Part shown: piece by piece, positions 33,545 through 44,639 of the stretch
Numbering within the stretch: the first letter of the stretch is position 1
Layout of the letters: each line of letters opens with the position of its first letter
Source of the DNA: Ignelater luminosus
Lineage: Eukaryota; Arthropoda; Insecta; Coleoptera; Elateridae
Length of the DNA: 64,000 bases
Direction of reading: 5' to 3'
Assembly (NCBI GenBank): GCA_011009095.1
Contig: VTPC01089963.1
Span: 911,883-975,882, forward strand
Notes under the pieces: model-generated
Database searches by the model: none
What the model was told of the DNA's origin: nothing
Seen by the model: the letters and a program-made list of their open reading frames with translations, nothing else
Translations under genes and position numbers: made by a program

Positions 33545-34800
33545 TTAGCAGTATTTAAACAGTTTTGGTAGGCAATATTTCTAACTTCTGGTCAGCTGTC
33601 CAGCTGTCTGTGTCCCTTGTTACGGTTTCTACCCTTTGTTTTATTTGTAAAGGGATGTCGTCTGTGACTATAATTGCTACGCCGTCATCATAAGCTATAG
33701 TTTCATCTTCATGATTTTGTCTGTTCAAGACGACGTTCATGCAAAATCCGCAAGAGTGGGCCTAGTGTGGAACTTTGTGGACGCTCTCCTGCAGGAACTT
33801 TTCTTATGTTCTGTGTTCAGTTCATGCGGTAAGTTTCTTTTGTGTAGGTACAGAATGGTGCCTGACCATCAAAGATTGTCAAAGATGCCGCGGATGAATA
33901 ACACCGCCGCATACTTGTTATCGATGCTTGTTTCAACCAGTTTTTCAACCGCATGGATAGTTTCTCGACCTTTGCGAAATTCATACTCGTTTGTATGACA
34001 TAGTTTTTTCTCACTCAGACAGGCAATTCATTTTCCATGTATGATGCGCTCGAAAGCTTTCTTTGGCTCTGGCAGGAATGTTACGATGCGTACCGATTTT
34101 GAGTCACTGAGATCTTTATTTTCTGCTTTTAAGATCGTGACCAGTGAAGTAGTCATTTAATAATCGTGCTAGGTAGTCGGCGATGATTGAAGCTATTGCT
34201 TTCAGTATAACGCTCGGTACCTTTTTATCTTTTATGGCCGACATGGCGTCGAGCACGTTCTTGGCGGTTGCCAATCGCTTGGCTGGTTTGTCCTATTACT
34301 ATCGCATAACGAGATAAGTTCTCAGCGGCATTATCTTCAAGCAGTTAGTTTTTAGTGTTTGCATCAGGGTGTCTTCGGGGACATCTGTATACCCGTCTGG
34401 AGTCTTTAGGATCGTTTGGATCAACTGATTTTTCATTTTTCTTGCCTTGCTTTGTCAATAGTTCTGATTAGCCGCGTGTTTACTTGCCTGTGTTGCTCGA
34501 TATAGGCTTCCCTATGCTCGCTATTTCTTTCTCGTTACGTCAGTCTTTTAGTTCTTTGTGCATCTTTTTTTTTCTCGTTTGATTGAGTTGTTCTACCAAG
34601 GGAGACGGTTTGAGTAGATCTTTCTTTGGTGTGATGTTTCTATGCCTAGCTGTGATAGGCCTTGTGTAAGTCTGTCTACTCGATAATCTTCGGGTTCCCA
34701 TAATATTCTTTCTACGCCTCGCATGAACTGTCTTACTCTTTTCATTTAGGTGTTAATTGGGCTATTGCCACACTCTGCTGAGATATTTTGTCTCGACGTT
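33545..34800 (-). pseudogene. R1/LOA-like LINE, spacer and RT fragment
   Basis: Minus-strand reading gives an endonuclease-RT spacer (IYSNRLPW, then NNSIKREKKMHKELKD, about 34540-34620; GYTDVPEDTLMQTLKTN, about 34340-34395). RT fingers and palm follow: FLPEPKKAFERIIHGK (about 34035-34080), EYEFRKGRETIHAVEKLVE (about 33935-33990), KYAAVLFI (about 33900-33920) and a DNLW-type motif. The catalytic box reads AYDDGVAIIV instead of AYADD, with DSWTADQKLEILPTKT after it (33558-33700). The 3' half (thumb, RNase H) is absent. Frameshifts separate most blocks. It is the third R1-like relic in the window. Confidence 0.68.
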
Positions 34801-35012
34801 TCGGAAGCTGACTCTGCTTGCGTTCTCGGGCGTCCGCCCTGAGAAAGGCGGTTTGGTCTATTATTCTGCATTTTCAATTTCAAGCAGAGACAATAATCGC
34901 TAATTTGATTACTACGTTGGGTGCTTGAATTACTGAGCTACTGGTACGATCTACTTGTATAGTTTTATAAGTCCTATATAAGTGGCATTTTCGTAGCTGG
35001 ATGTGCCGTAGG

Positions 35013-36155
35013 TTACTGTGCATGTTGCTCAGTAGGGATTTCTGCAGTTTGTTGGTGGCTGTACCGTAGTTCTTCGCGAAGTCTTGGCATCCATATGGAC
35101 TTTGTTTCTAAGGTAACCTGGCTTATTGGTGCTTCGGGCAGCGCTATGTATGTAGCCTCTTTCAGTTTTCTGTCCTCCTCTTTAGTCACTGTTTTTGCAT
35201 TATCCCATTGGATGCGGTGGTCTTTACCCCATACGTGTTCCGCGATTCTCGATTTATCGACTTTTCCTTTCTTGACGTTATATTTGTTTTCTTTAAGTCT
35301 CACTTGTAGGGGTCTGTCCGTTTCTCTTAGATATTTATATGCCCTGCCACACTCACATGGAACGTTGTAATCACAGTCTTTCGTCTGCTGGTCTTCGTTG
35401 CTGGGTTTGGTTTTGGTGATCATTTCTCTAAACGTCCGCGAAAATCTGAACACCGTGCGTATGTTTTACCTGTACATACGGTATGACAGCTGTGCGTTTA
35501 CTGTTCAGCTGCATCATCTCTGCCTGTTCTGTCCTCTGTGTTTTGATTGTTTTCGGATGTTAGGTTAGCTGCAATAGTATTAGGGTATCCATTCTGTCTG
35601 TAAGGGTTTAAGCTATTCTTTCCCACTACTGCTTCAGGTCTTCTTCTTTAGAGCATATTGTCTTTGCTCTATCATATATGCATCTTGCGACGCCCATTTT
35701 CACACTTCTGTAATGGTTGGAGTCGTAGTGCAGGTATCTACCTGTGTGGGTAGGTTTCCTGTATAACTTCGTTGTGAACTTGTTCCCGTACCTTTGAACA
35801 AAGACGTCCAGGAACGGTAGTTGTTGTTTAGACTCCACTTCCATTGTGAATTTGATCGAAGGATCGTGATTAATGAGGGAGTGTAGGAAGTTGTTAAGCT
35901 CTTCAGTCGCATGTGGCCATATCGCAAAGGTGTCATCAACATACCTTACCCACAATTTCGGTTTTGCTTGAGACTGAGATATCATCTTCTACTCAACCTC
36001 CTCCATGAAGATGTTGCTCATAACTGGGGAGAGTGGTAAACCCACTGTCAGACAAAACTCCTGCTGGTAGAATTTGCTGCCTAATTGGAAATATGTCGTG
36101 TTGATACGTATTGCAAACAGTTCCATTATTGCGTCTAGATTTAAATTTGTTCATA
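35013..36155 (-). pseudogene. Penelope-like element, 3' part: RT palm and GIY-YIG endonuclease
   Basis: On the minus strand, RT continues from the mariner right flank: LDAIMELFAIRINTTYFQLG, SKFYQQEFCLTVGLPLSPVM, SNIFMEEVE (35995-36150). After a stop, a clean 120-codon frame has LWVRYVDDTFAIWPHATEEL (YVDD catalytic box, about 35915), LPFLDVFVQRYGNKFTTKLY and RKPTHTGRYLHYDSNHYRSV, a hallmark of Penelope-like RTs. A second frame (35013-35453) holds the GIY-YIG domain: YNVPCECGRAY, RETDRPLQVRLKEN, SRIAEHVWGKDHRIQW. The usual YIGET is YLRET here, so a conserved Gly is lost. PLE proteins join RT and GIY-YIG to integrate by target priming. The element is split by a DD41D transposon at 36156. Confidence 0.88.
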
Positions 36156-36186
36156 AAGGGTTTTCCAATAAGAGGTGTTATTTTGA
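36156..36186 (+). repeat. Left terminal inverted repeat of the DD41D element
   Basis: 31 bases beginning AAGGGTTTTCCAATAAGAGG. It pairs with 37430-37460 with no mismatch that I can see. Confidence 0.92.
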
Positions 36187-36260
36187 TATTCAAAGAAAAG
36201 TGCCATTTTTTAATATAAATGATCGGATGTTTATTTCATTATAAAGAGGAAGGTATGCCG

Positions 36261-37346
36261 TTAATAGTGGAAAATAACATCAGGCAAATGACCACCACGA
36301 CCACGCTTACAGGACAATATCCTTTTCATGAAATTTTCCATAACCAAATCGCAAAGTGGCCGCCCTACGTCCTCGATAGCCTCACGAATTCCATCTTTGA
36401 GGTCTTGAATCGACGCTGGGCTGTTGGCGTAGACCTTCTCTTTCACGTGGCCCCAAAGAAAGAAGTCGCAAGGTGTTAAATCACAAGATCTCGGTGGCCA
36501 ATTGTGATCACCTCTTCGAGAGATAACACGGTCCGGAAACTTTTTCCGTAAAAGATCAATGGTTTCGTTGCTTGTGTGGCACGTAGCGCCGTCTTGTTGA
36601 AAGTAAACGTTGTCCAGATCAATACCATCCAATTCCGGCCATAAAAAATCGTTAATCATCTCTCGATAGCGCAATCCAGTCACCGTAACTGTTGCTCCAG
36701 CCTCATTTTCGAAAGAGTAAGGTCCAATGACTCCGCCGGACCATAAACCGCACCAAACAGTCACACGTTGAGGATAGAGAGACTTTTCAACAATAACTCT
36801 TGGATTTTCTGAGCCCCAGATCCGACAATTTTGCTTGTTGACGAAGCCACCGAGGTGGAAATGGGCCTCATCACTCAAGATGATTTTTCGATGGAATTCT
36901 GGATCATTTTCATGCATTTCAACGACCCAATCAGCAAAGACACGACGTTGTTGATGATCGGCCGGCTTGAGTTCTTGTGTTAACTGAACTTTATAAGCCT
37001 TAAGATCCAAATCTTTATGCAAAATACGGTGTAATGACGTTTGTGGAATGGCTAATTCCAAAGAACGACGAGGAATGGACAAACCTGGGTTTTCTTTAAC
37101 ACTTTCGGCTACAACAGCAATATTCTCGGCTGTTCTTGAGCGACGTGCACGGGTTTTATTCTTCACATCACTAACTTGTCCCAAGAGCTCGAATTTTTTC
37201 ACCAATTTCTGTATTGCGGTCCGACAAGGTGCTTCACGGTGACCCAAAAATGTTCGAGTTTTACGAACCGTCTCTGCCAAATTTTCACCATTTTTATAGT
37301 GAATTTTAATAATTTCAATGCGTTGTTGAAGCGTGTATCGTTCCAT
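36261..37346 (-). CDS. DD41D (rosa-like) transposase, 361 residues, intact frame
   Basis: A cut-and-paste transposase of the Tc1/mariner superfamily. The first Met (MERYTLQQRIEIIKIHYKNG) fits the usual family start. Helix-turn-helix segments span about residues 5-55 and 85-115. A basic patch (TRARRSRT) sits at 65-72. The catalytic domain holds Asp159 (ILSDEAHFH), Asp252 (FQQDGATCH) and Asp294 (LTPCDFFLWGH). Residues 252 and 294 are separated by 41 positions, the spacing of the rosa-type DD41D group. NKQNCRIWGSENPR follows the first Asp, as usual in this group. The protein ends HLPDVIFHY, 30-odd bases of untranslated sequence before the left terminal repeat. No stop or shift is present, so it could encode a working enzyme. 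Expression is unknown. Confidence 0.95.
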   Translation of the reverse strand: MERYTLQQRIEIIKIHYKNGENLAETVRKTRTFLGHREAPCRTAIQKLVKKFELLGQVSDVKNKTRARRSRTAENIAVVAESVKENPGLSIPRRSLELAIPQTSLHRILHKDLDLKAYKVQLTQELKPADHQQRRVFADWVVEMHENDPEFHRKIILSDEAHFHLGGFVNKQNCRIWGSENPRVIVEKSLYPQRVTVWCGLWSGGVIGPYSFENEAGATVTVTGLRYREMINDFLWPELDGIDLDNVYFQQDGATCHTSNETIDLLRKKFPDRVISRRGDHNWPPRSCDLTPCDFFLWGHVKEKVYANSPASIQDLKDGIREAIEDVGRPLCDLVMENFMKRILSCKRGRGGHLPDVIFHY

Positions 37347-37429
37347 ATTTATTAATGGCGTAGTTTCTACTTGTCAAATGTCAAAAAATGATAGCTTCAA
37401 AAGTGACATCTACCGAAATAGCGGGCTAT

Positions 37430-37460
37430 TCAAAATAACACCTCTTATTGGAAAACCCTT
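37430..37460 (-). repeat. Right terminal inverted repeat of the DD41D element
   Basis: Complement of 36156-36186. It is followed directly by the duplicated TA at 37461-37462. Confidence 0.92.
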
Positions 37461-37462
37461 TA

Positions 37463-37985
37463 CTTTAAGAGTGCGGTCATTTTCCAACCTTCTTCTAACG
37501 ATATTCAGAGCCTCATCTGTTGGGACGTTTGTGAATAGGCTGACTATATCGAAGCTAACCAGGACGCCATTAGTGTCTAATTTTACATTTCTAATTGTTT
37601 CGACAAAGTGTTCAGTATTTCTTACTGCTGACGGGGTTGTTCCTGCTAGAGCAGTCATTATGTCGGAGAGGAATCTGAGCAGATCATAACAAGGAGAGTT
37701 TCTCGAGCTCACGATCGGCCTTAGAGGTATGTTCTCCTTGTGTATCTTCGGCAGGCCGTACAGGTGGTGCGGCTTATCATAATGCGGAGTTAGTTTGCTT
37801 CTCCCTTAGGTCGAGAGTTTCTTTTGTTTGAACAGCGTTTGGTATATTCGTCGTTCTATTGATTGCGTAGTATCTTTGGGGAGTAATTTGTACTCACCCG
37901 CGTCTTGCAGTTTTTGTATTTTACTGTTGTAAGTTTTCGTTTCCATGACTACGATTGCGTTGGCCTTGTCATAACACCGCAAAAG
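37463..37985 (-). pseudogene. Penelope-like element, 5' part of RT
   Basis: The minus strand reads KANAIVVMETKTYN (about 37930-37975), then IQKLQDAGEYKLLPKDTTQS, LYGLPKIHKENIPLRPIVSS (about 37700-37760), a conserved Penelope-like motif, and RNSPCYDLLRFLSDIM. A clean frame continues through GVLVSFDIVSLFTNVPTDEA (37515-37575), the first catalytic-Asp RT motif, up to the DD41D insertion. The amino terminus of the RT is missing beyond 37985. One break lies near 37800. The frame matches that of 35013-36155 across the insertion, with one TGA directly at the junction. Confidence 0.87.
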
Positions 37986-37989
37986 AGTG

Positions 37990-40680
37990 TGGCAATAATA
38001 ATTAATATCTCAAATAAAAATACACACTCATCATCTTTATTTAGGAACTGTTTATTGAAATTATTCAGATTGAAAAACATTTTTGGTTTTTTCTATGTCA
38101 GTATTGTAGAGGCGTCCTGATAGGTAGTGAGATTGTGGTCGCTTTTGATCTGGGTTTCGTGTACCATCCAACTGAGGTATTGTGAGGACATATTTGTACA
38201 TATCGTTAAGATGATGTTTGTTTCTCTTAAACTGTATCTATATAATGTAAGTAAAAGGTTTATTTAGTTTCAAAGGCTGTTTACCAAAACGGTTATTTTT
38301 AAAAAATTGAGTCGGTATTTTAAAGGCCAGTTGTCGTTTTCAAAATAGCTTGGTTGTATTCAACAGTAAAGTGCAGTAGGTTTTAATTTTTTGATGAAGC
38401 ACATGTCAATAAAAATTCCATACATCATAAGTAGTATTGAAACGATAGCTTTTCAAGTCAGACATGAAAGACTGACACAATATTAACAAAGTAAGGTAAT
38501 AATCAAGTAAAGGAAACCTTGCTTTTGAACAGTAAGCTTTTTTACTCTTTTGAATAGTTTTAAACTTTTATTTCATAAATGTACTATTTACTAATATTAT
38601 TATCGCTGCCCTTTAAAAAATTGCAAGTAAAATTAAAACAAAAGGAAAGAAGTGAATCTAATTTTAAAAGGAAAAAAGTGTTGCCAGTGAAAGCGCTTCC
38701 GTGTGCATTTTTTACGACAATGTGTGTGTGTATGTGTGTATGTGTGTGTGTGTAAGTGTGTGCAAGTGCATAATGCATTGTGAACTTATCAGGATATACA
38801 TCAACACCTTTCGATACACAATGCAAATGCAAGGGTACTGGAAAAAACGTGCTGTTGGCAGTGCGTGCTGTTCAACATTTTACTTTATATTCGAATTATT
38901 AGTGTATGTAGTTTAGTGCACTTTCTGGAGTTATAAAAAACGTAATAATATAGCAACTTAGTTGCATTATAAGTTTAATAATATTTGAAGGTTTCGTTTA
39001 AGAATTTATAGAAAAGCCAATAACTCTGATAGTTACTTAAAAATACTTTCATCAAGTTATATTTTGCGGTGTATTGGGAAAAGAAAGTCAATCTTAAGTG
39101 CAAAGACTAAAGAGGCCTCACTTTAAGTTTCACTAAAATAACTATTACTATCGGTCTGATTAAAATTCAGAGACGTATATCCGAAATCTATAGAGCCTGG
39201 GAAATTCCTAATCTAATTTGCACTATAATCTTGTGCAAACTTTGTTTTATTTAATCTGTACTTATATCAAATCAAACATATCTGTAACCGAATAAAATCT
39301 CGCAAGACGACAACAGAATATAGTTTTTATCCTATCTCTTTAACAACTGACAATAAAATAAATTAAAATGTAAACAAACTGCAATTCCTCTTCAGCTTCT
39401 TTAAGTTTGTTCGCTAATCGAAAACTCTAAAAACTTTTGGAAGGTTAAAAGAAATAAAACTTTGAAATATATTAAAGCAGCCATATTATAGCAAAATAAG
39501 TATCGAATGAAAGGGTTAATCAACTACTTAATACTTAATCCAACACGCGAAATACAAAATATTCAATTTCATGCGTTACACGAGTAGATATCTAGGGCAG
39601 GTGTACACCTTGATATTATTTTACACACGCATAAATTTAGGGGTTGCAAAAACGCACGAGGAAGTAATTTCTTTAATCTTAACTACACGACACTTTAATT
39701 AACTGATACGAGATAAAATATAAACAGAAAACTAATCCCTGATCTATATTATACTATACAATATTTTTTATTTTCAGAGTTTGTTCAAGACTTCCATTTA
39801 CTACAGCAACCTCTCGTGTTAAGATCAATTTTCAGAACTTAATATCGTTTTAGCAAACAAGAGCTACCGCAACATTATTTACTAAAATTACATCAGCCTT
39901 GTTCGCAATAATAACTGTGTTTAAAATTACACAAAAAGAAGAAGAAAGGATAAAAACCGTTAAATGAAAGGTATCTGAAATTTTGAGCAACTCACACAAA
40001 AAAATTATTTTTATTGTGAGACGAATGCAACCCGCAACGCTTGAACGTTTTTATATCGGCAAGCGTGAAATGAAGCCAGGCTAAAAAGTAATCTGAGTTA
40101 CCGTCCTCAATATTTGGACGAGGATAATCCGCTATTGCCCGCTAAATGACGCTGCTACTAATTTTTTAAAATTGTACGAATTTTATTTGCTCAAGTATTT
40201 TATTCAGCTTTTAAATCTTAAATTCTGCAAAAACCTACTAAAATTAAGAACGTTATCTTTTTACAGCTTAAGCAACTGTAAGCTTAAAAAACATGTGCGA
40301 TGTAATTTTACGAACTTGTCTAGAAATGCATTACACAAATACTTTAGTTAGCTTTTAACATTACTTTACTGTTTTCAGTCATACTAGGTACCATCAGTAA
40401 AGCTCACACTACAAACACATACAATTTAACTTTTTGGTAACAGTGACGAATTCTACATACATTCATGATGATAAATTATCTTGGATACAGTTATCATAAT
40501 AAATTATTTATTATTCATAGAAACAATATTCTGCAATTTAAAAATTAATAAAATATGACTTGTATTTTGTAATTTCTGAAAATATTCTAAATACATAACA
40601 ATTGACGACGAGAAAAAAGAAGATTAGTAAAAGAAGAAAAGCAAAGATCCAGATAGAAGAAGAGCAATAGAAGAGAAAAG
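37990..40680. other. Unassigned, strongly AT-rich sequence
   Basis: Only short random frames on both strands. The one named feature is the TG microsatellite at 38717-38765. Confidence 0.45.
38717..38765 (+). repeat. (TG)n microsatellite with TATG interruptions
   Basis: An almost pure run of TG dinucleotides: AATGTGTGTGTGTATGTGTG, then TATGTGTGTGTGTGTAAGTG. Confidence 0.85.
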
Positions 40681-40683
40681 CAA

Positions 40684-41090
40684 TATGTCCCAAAATGTTA
40701 TTCCTGTTTTTAAATAGTTTGATGGAAACACTGAAGATCTTGAAAGTTATATCAAAAAATTCAATTGCTTCACGTCCATTTACAAATTGAAAGAGGAAAT
40801 TCAGTGAGGTATTTTCTTAACTGTGTTGGTTTGCAGAATTACAGTTTAGCCAAATTAGAAAATTATTAAAAAAATATTTAAACCCAAAACCTTTGAAGTG
40901 TTACAAAAAGTTAAAAAGTTCAAATCAAAAAAGCAATCTATTCATTACAATTTTGGTGACGATGAAAGGTTATCTGAAGAATAAGACACATGCTATATTT
41001 GAATACAATAGTTGAATATTTTAATACTTCCTCTAACAAACACTAAGAATGATTTCCCTAAAATAATAGCGAAAGTACTACAATAAAATA
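40684..41090 (+). pseudogene. Possible retrotransposon gag fragment
   Basis: The plus strand shows MSQNVIPVFK, FDGNTEDLESYIKKFNCF (about 40718-40770), then LAKLE and NPKPFEVLQKVKKFK (about 40880-40925). An FDGxxxxLxxFIxxF opening with a later LNPKP block resembles Ty3/gypsy-type gag proteins. Several stops are present and there is no zinc knuckle. The assignment is weak. Confidence 0.35.
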
Positions 41091-41109
41091 TGTCATTTGG
41101 TAAGTAGTT

Positions 41110-43369
41110 GAAACATCGTCTTCCAATACCGGCCAGTCAATATTTTCTAATATTTCCGAGTTTTTTAGCTTAATAATGGCAAAAACTAAATCAAAGATTA
41201 CAAAAGTTCACATTTTACAAAAATCACAAATAAAATACAATATGTGTTGCTGATCCACACATCCAATATGTGCCCACTGCTTACATTCGATGTATTGCAC
41301 CCACTCTTCTTCAAATGATTCGAGGCAGATGATACACGTTGTGTCGTGTCCAGTTGTCTCCTTATTTCCACCACAATCCAGTTTCTTTTGGCGCTTCTTA
41401 TTTGTCTTATTACCTTCGTCTGCTATTTTGCTTAGTTGAGAAGCGCCTGACTTTCTCCCTTTACTGCCCATTTCATTTTTCTTTGCATCTTTTTCTAATT
41501 TTCTCGTTACTGCTGCTTGCTTTTTCTTTCCCGCCACTCTCTTTCTCTCCAGTAATTCATTTTTATAAGGTGATGAAGTAGGAACCTTACTTTGCTCTGA
41601 TCGCTACTTGGCCTCTAAAGACGAGGCTACAGGAGAGATGCGGTCTATTATTTTCTGGAAATCATTTGTTACAATAGTTCTCTTAGAAGTAGTCGGAGTG
41701 ATAGGTGATAAAGGTCTGGGTATAAAGAGGATGGTTGGAACAGATAAAAACTCCTGTTCGGGAATTTCCGTTCAAGTGATGTCTGATGAAGGCCCTGGAT
41801 TTGAATCTGCTTACGTCAATGCAATGAACTGCAATAGGCTCACGCTCTTTAAAATGTTCGACAAGGATGAAATCCAAGTCTTTGAACACATCTGTGTTGC
41901 AAGGTCACATACCCGTACATTCAAACGCTGATTGTGCCAAGTCCATTCTGCATATTGAAGAGTATGCAGTATTGACGAAACCAGCAACATTCCTCTGGCT
42001 AATTTTTATTGAATGGTATTTTCTTATCCAAACTCTGCATGCCTGGTTGTATGCTACTTTAAATGGTCACATAACAGCACGATCAAGAGGTTGCATGTGC
42101 ACATGGTGCTTCCTAGCAAATAAGATGACTTCTAGGTTCTTGTGACTGCTGTGGCCATCAAAGATGAGTAGAACTGGCTCCTGTTTCGTTAGGCGAGTTT
42201 TTTCAACAAACAACTGCATCCATTGTAAGAAGGTTTTTGCACTGATCCGACCACTTTCCCCAGCTGCAAATGTGCTACCTGATGGATCATCCTTTTTCTA
42301 GATTGCATCGACCCGTGACTGGTTGAGGAACACAAAGAGAGGGGAAACAAAGATATCTCCAGTAGTATCACGGTGACATTCCTTCCTCTCTCCCCTGAAA
42401 TTAATTTGCTTACTCGTTTCTTCCCCTTCTGTGATATGACTTTCGCATCGTTGTCATGTACGACAAACACTCTTGTCTGGTCGCAGTTGTGGATTCTGTT
42501 AGGAGTGAACTTGAACATAGCAAGCGTCTCGTTATATTTTTGGAGAAAGCGTTCTACTTGGTGTCTATTAAAACCTACAGCTCTCTAAAGGCTTGTAGAC
42601 TCAGGGCACCTCAGAGACAGCTCGGGATGGCGAGACATAAAGTCGTAGTAAAAATGCTTGCCAGCAGCTTTATTTTCTCTCTTACGATGCGAAATCTTTA
42701 AGTGTTCCGCCAAAGAGAATGCCAATTTCAAGAATTCGTTCTTACTAAGGGGCATGAACTTATTTTTTCTTAAATCTACTCATCTGAGGGTACAGCCTCG
42801 CCCGTCTTGATAGTTTTCAGACGATCCCCAATGTGCTTCGAGACATTTTATTACATATATATTACAGCATTCTTCATTTCCTCCTCACTCCACTTTCCTT
42901 TTGTTTCATCGTATTGTGTACAGTTTCAATCTAAAAATTTAACAGAAGTTAATTCAGTTGTTTTCTTTACAATTAATATAGGCCGGCACTGGAAGACAAC
43001 TGGGTGGCCGGTACTGTACGATCATTACGTGGTACAAAATATCCCCATTGACATTATTTATAAATAATATCACGAAACTTTTACTTGTTGTCACAACCTT
43101 ATAGAACATAGATAAAATAAATATACAAGTGAAACCAACTACTCACCGTGAAAAGGAGTAATGAGTACGCGTGGATACAATTGACGGGCATCAACCAATA
43201 ACACTCGCAGCTCCTACAAAATTGAACAAACAAAGAAATGGCCAAAGTATCACGGTTGGTAACACGACGTCTTCTATCATATACATCTACATTGCCACCA
43301 TTTACCAACACAGGCGAGAACTAGCTGCGACCGGTACTGGCAGAGGGCCGGTACTGTACGACTCTCCCC
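41110..43369 (-). mobile_element. pogo/Tigger-like transposon inserted in a gypsy integrase
   Basis: The right edge is clear: the complement of AGTCGTACAGTACCGGCC-type sequence ends in TCTCCCC at 43369, followed by TA (43370-43371) and gypsy coding sequence. A 16-base word, GGCCGGTACTGTACGA, is repeated directly at 43006-43021 and 43346-43361, forming a duplicated subterminal motif. The left edge is uncertain; a faint ACCGGCCAG match near 41122 suggests about 41110. The internal gene is a broken transposase. Confidence 0.7.
41208..42780 (-). pseudogene. pogo/Tigger-like transposase with carboxy-terminal PHD-like finger
   Basis: Minus-strand blocks in order are as follows. A CENP-B-like DNA-binding half: NEFLKLAFSLAEHLKISHRK, AAGKHFYYDFMSRHPELSLR, GFNRHQVERFLQKY (42545-42745). 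The DDE domain start: KFTPNRIHNCDQTRVFVVHD (first Asp, about 42480), KVISQKGKKRVSKLISGERG and RNVTVIL. Then EPVLLIFDGHSSHKNLEVIL (second Asp, about 42165). Then HVHMQPLDRAVM, where the usual ALPPHTTHRL segment just before QPLD has been deleted, followed by AYNQACRVWIRKYH. The end (41208-41537) is a Lys-rich stretch followed by CIICLESFEEEWVQYIECKQ, WAHIGCVDQQ and FICDFCKM, a zinc finger of PHD type. Stops and shifts make it inactive. Confidence 0.85.
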
Positions 43370-43371
43370 TA

Positions 43372-44460
43372 ACAGATTGTGAAGTTGTAACATTTTGAGA
43401 CAGAGGAGTAGGGTCTGAAGAAGAAAATACTTGGGTATAATCTGGGCATTTGAATTGGATCTGGCCTATTTTCATCAATAGATGGTAGTGGGACTAAATC
43501 CCTAGTAGATACAGTTAATTCTCTTCCGCCTGGAAAACGAATATAGGCATACTTATGATTACCTTCGATCAATGAAACTTCTTGGACTAAAGGATCAAAC
43601 TTTGAGTGTCTAACGTGTCTTTTAAGTAGAATCAATCCTGGAATTGTCAACCAAAAAGCAGTTGCTGACCTGTTTCCAGTCCTAACTAATTTGAACATTC
43701 ATTCATGTGGAGTTTCATTTGTGGCACTGCAGAAGAGTGACCGAATGCTGTGGAGCGATTCATTTAATACATCTTCCCAATTCCAGATTATGCCGTTATA
43801 TCGTTCTACCTGTCTATTCCCTTGAGCACGTAAGGTGTGGTGCAACTAGATGCAACGTCATTAGTTGACAGAAAAATCTTTACTTCCGATGACATACAAG
43901 AAGTACCTCTATGGAAATGAATGTACATAGGTAGGTGTCCCAAACATATTAAATATTTGAGTTAATAGTTTTATGACAGTGGAAGAGGTAATATCAAGAC
44001 ACGGGATGGCAAACGAGAATCTGGAATACTTATCTATAACCGTGAGGATGTAATTATTTCTCGTCTTGGTAGGTAGAGGCTCTTTAAGATCAATGTTTTA
44101 ATTCTGAACAAATTCTGGAGTTATTGATAGTTTTTCGAATATCGTCAAATGAGAAAGGAAGATTACGTGTTTTAATCCAATGGTTAAATCGCGTGATTCC
44201 AAGATACCACAGAAAGCCATGGAGTTGTTTTATTTTGTTAGTGCCGTTATTGATATTAGCGCAAATCCTATAGAAAGCGTCTGCCGCTAAAGTTTCTTTA
44301 CCAGGCCTGTTAGTCCACAACCAATGTCAAGAAGTGAGCTTTTCCCATTTTCCAAGAAAAAAAGAAAAAAGGATAGCACTGTCACTCCTAAAAGAACTAA
44401 CAAAAACAAAAGAAAATATATCCCTGTTTCTCTAAAGTTGATATTCATCTGTCTCGCAAA
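43372..44460 (-). pseudogene. Ty3/gypsy integrase with RNase H remnant
   Basis: On the minus strand the end of RNase H (NRPGKETLAADAFYRIC, about 44265-44315) leads into the integrase zinc-binding region (QLHGFLWYLGITRFNHWIKT, then SFDDIRKTINNSRICSELK, 44090-44235). Here the second His and one Cys appear replaced. The catalytic core is shredded by stops (43700-44080). The carboxy-terminal part is a clean frame (43369-43698): WLTIPGLILLKRHVRHSKFD, VSLIEGNHKYAYIRFPGGRE and STRDLVPLPSIDENRPDPIQ. That last block is typical of a widespread insect gypsy family. The pogo element cuts it at 43370. Confidence 0.8.
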
Positions 44461-44639
44461 ATAAAACCAAAAGACTTAAAAGTATAGATTATGCTAGCCT
44501 CAACGTTCTCTGTGTGTACCTGCTAGCAGGAAAAAGATGAGCAGAATCCCTAGAACCTGGGGACAAGTAAACCGTGACTACAACCCAAAGGAAATAATGG
44601 CGAGTCACATTTCTGGCATCTTTTTTTATGCATTGAAGT

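Larger units (their letters stand above)
36156..37460 (-). mobile_element. rosa-like DD41D Tc1/mariner transposon, apparently complete (1305 bp)
   Basis: The ends are inverted copies: AAGGGTTTTCCAATAAGAGG at the left, extending to about 31 bases, with the complement ending at 37460. TA flanks lie at 36154-36155 and 37461-37462. Closing the element with one TA joins the Penelope-like RT frame on either side without a shift. One intact transposase gene fills the inside. Completeness and clean ends mark it as the youngest insertion I can see in this window. Confidence 0.95.

Noticed and set aside
36219..37689. Plus-strand open frames over the DD41D element
   Set aside because: Shadows of the intact minus-strand transposase and of the Penelope-like RT. 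No motif in these frames.
38584..38916. Open frames across the TG microsatellite
   Set aside because: The Thr-His and Val-Cys runs are just translations of the dinucleotide repeat.
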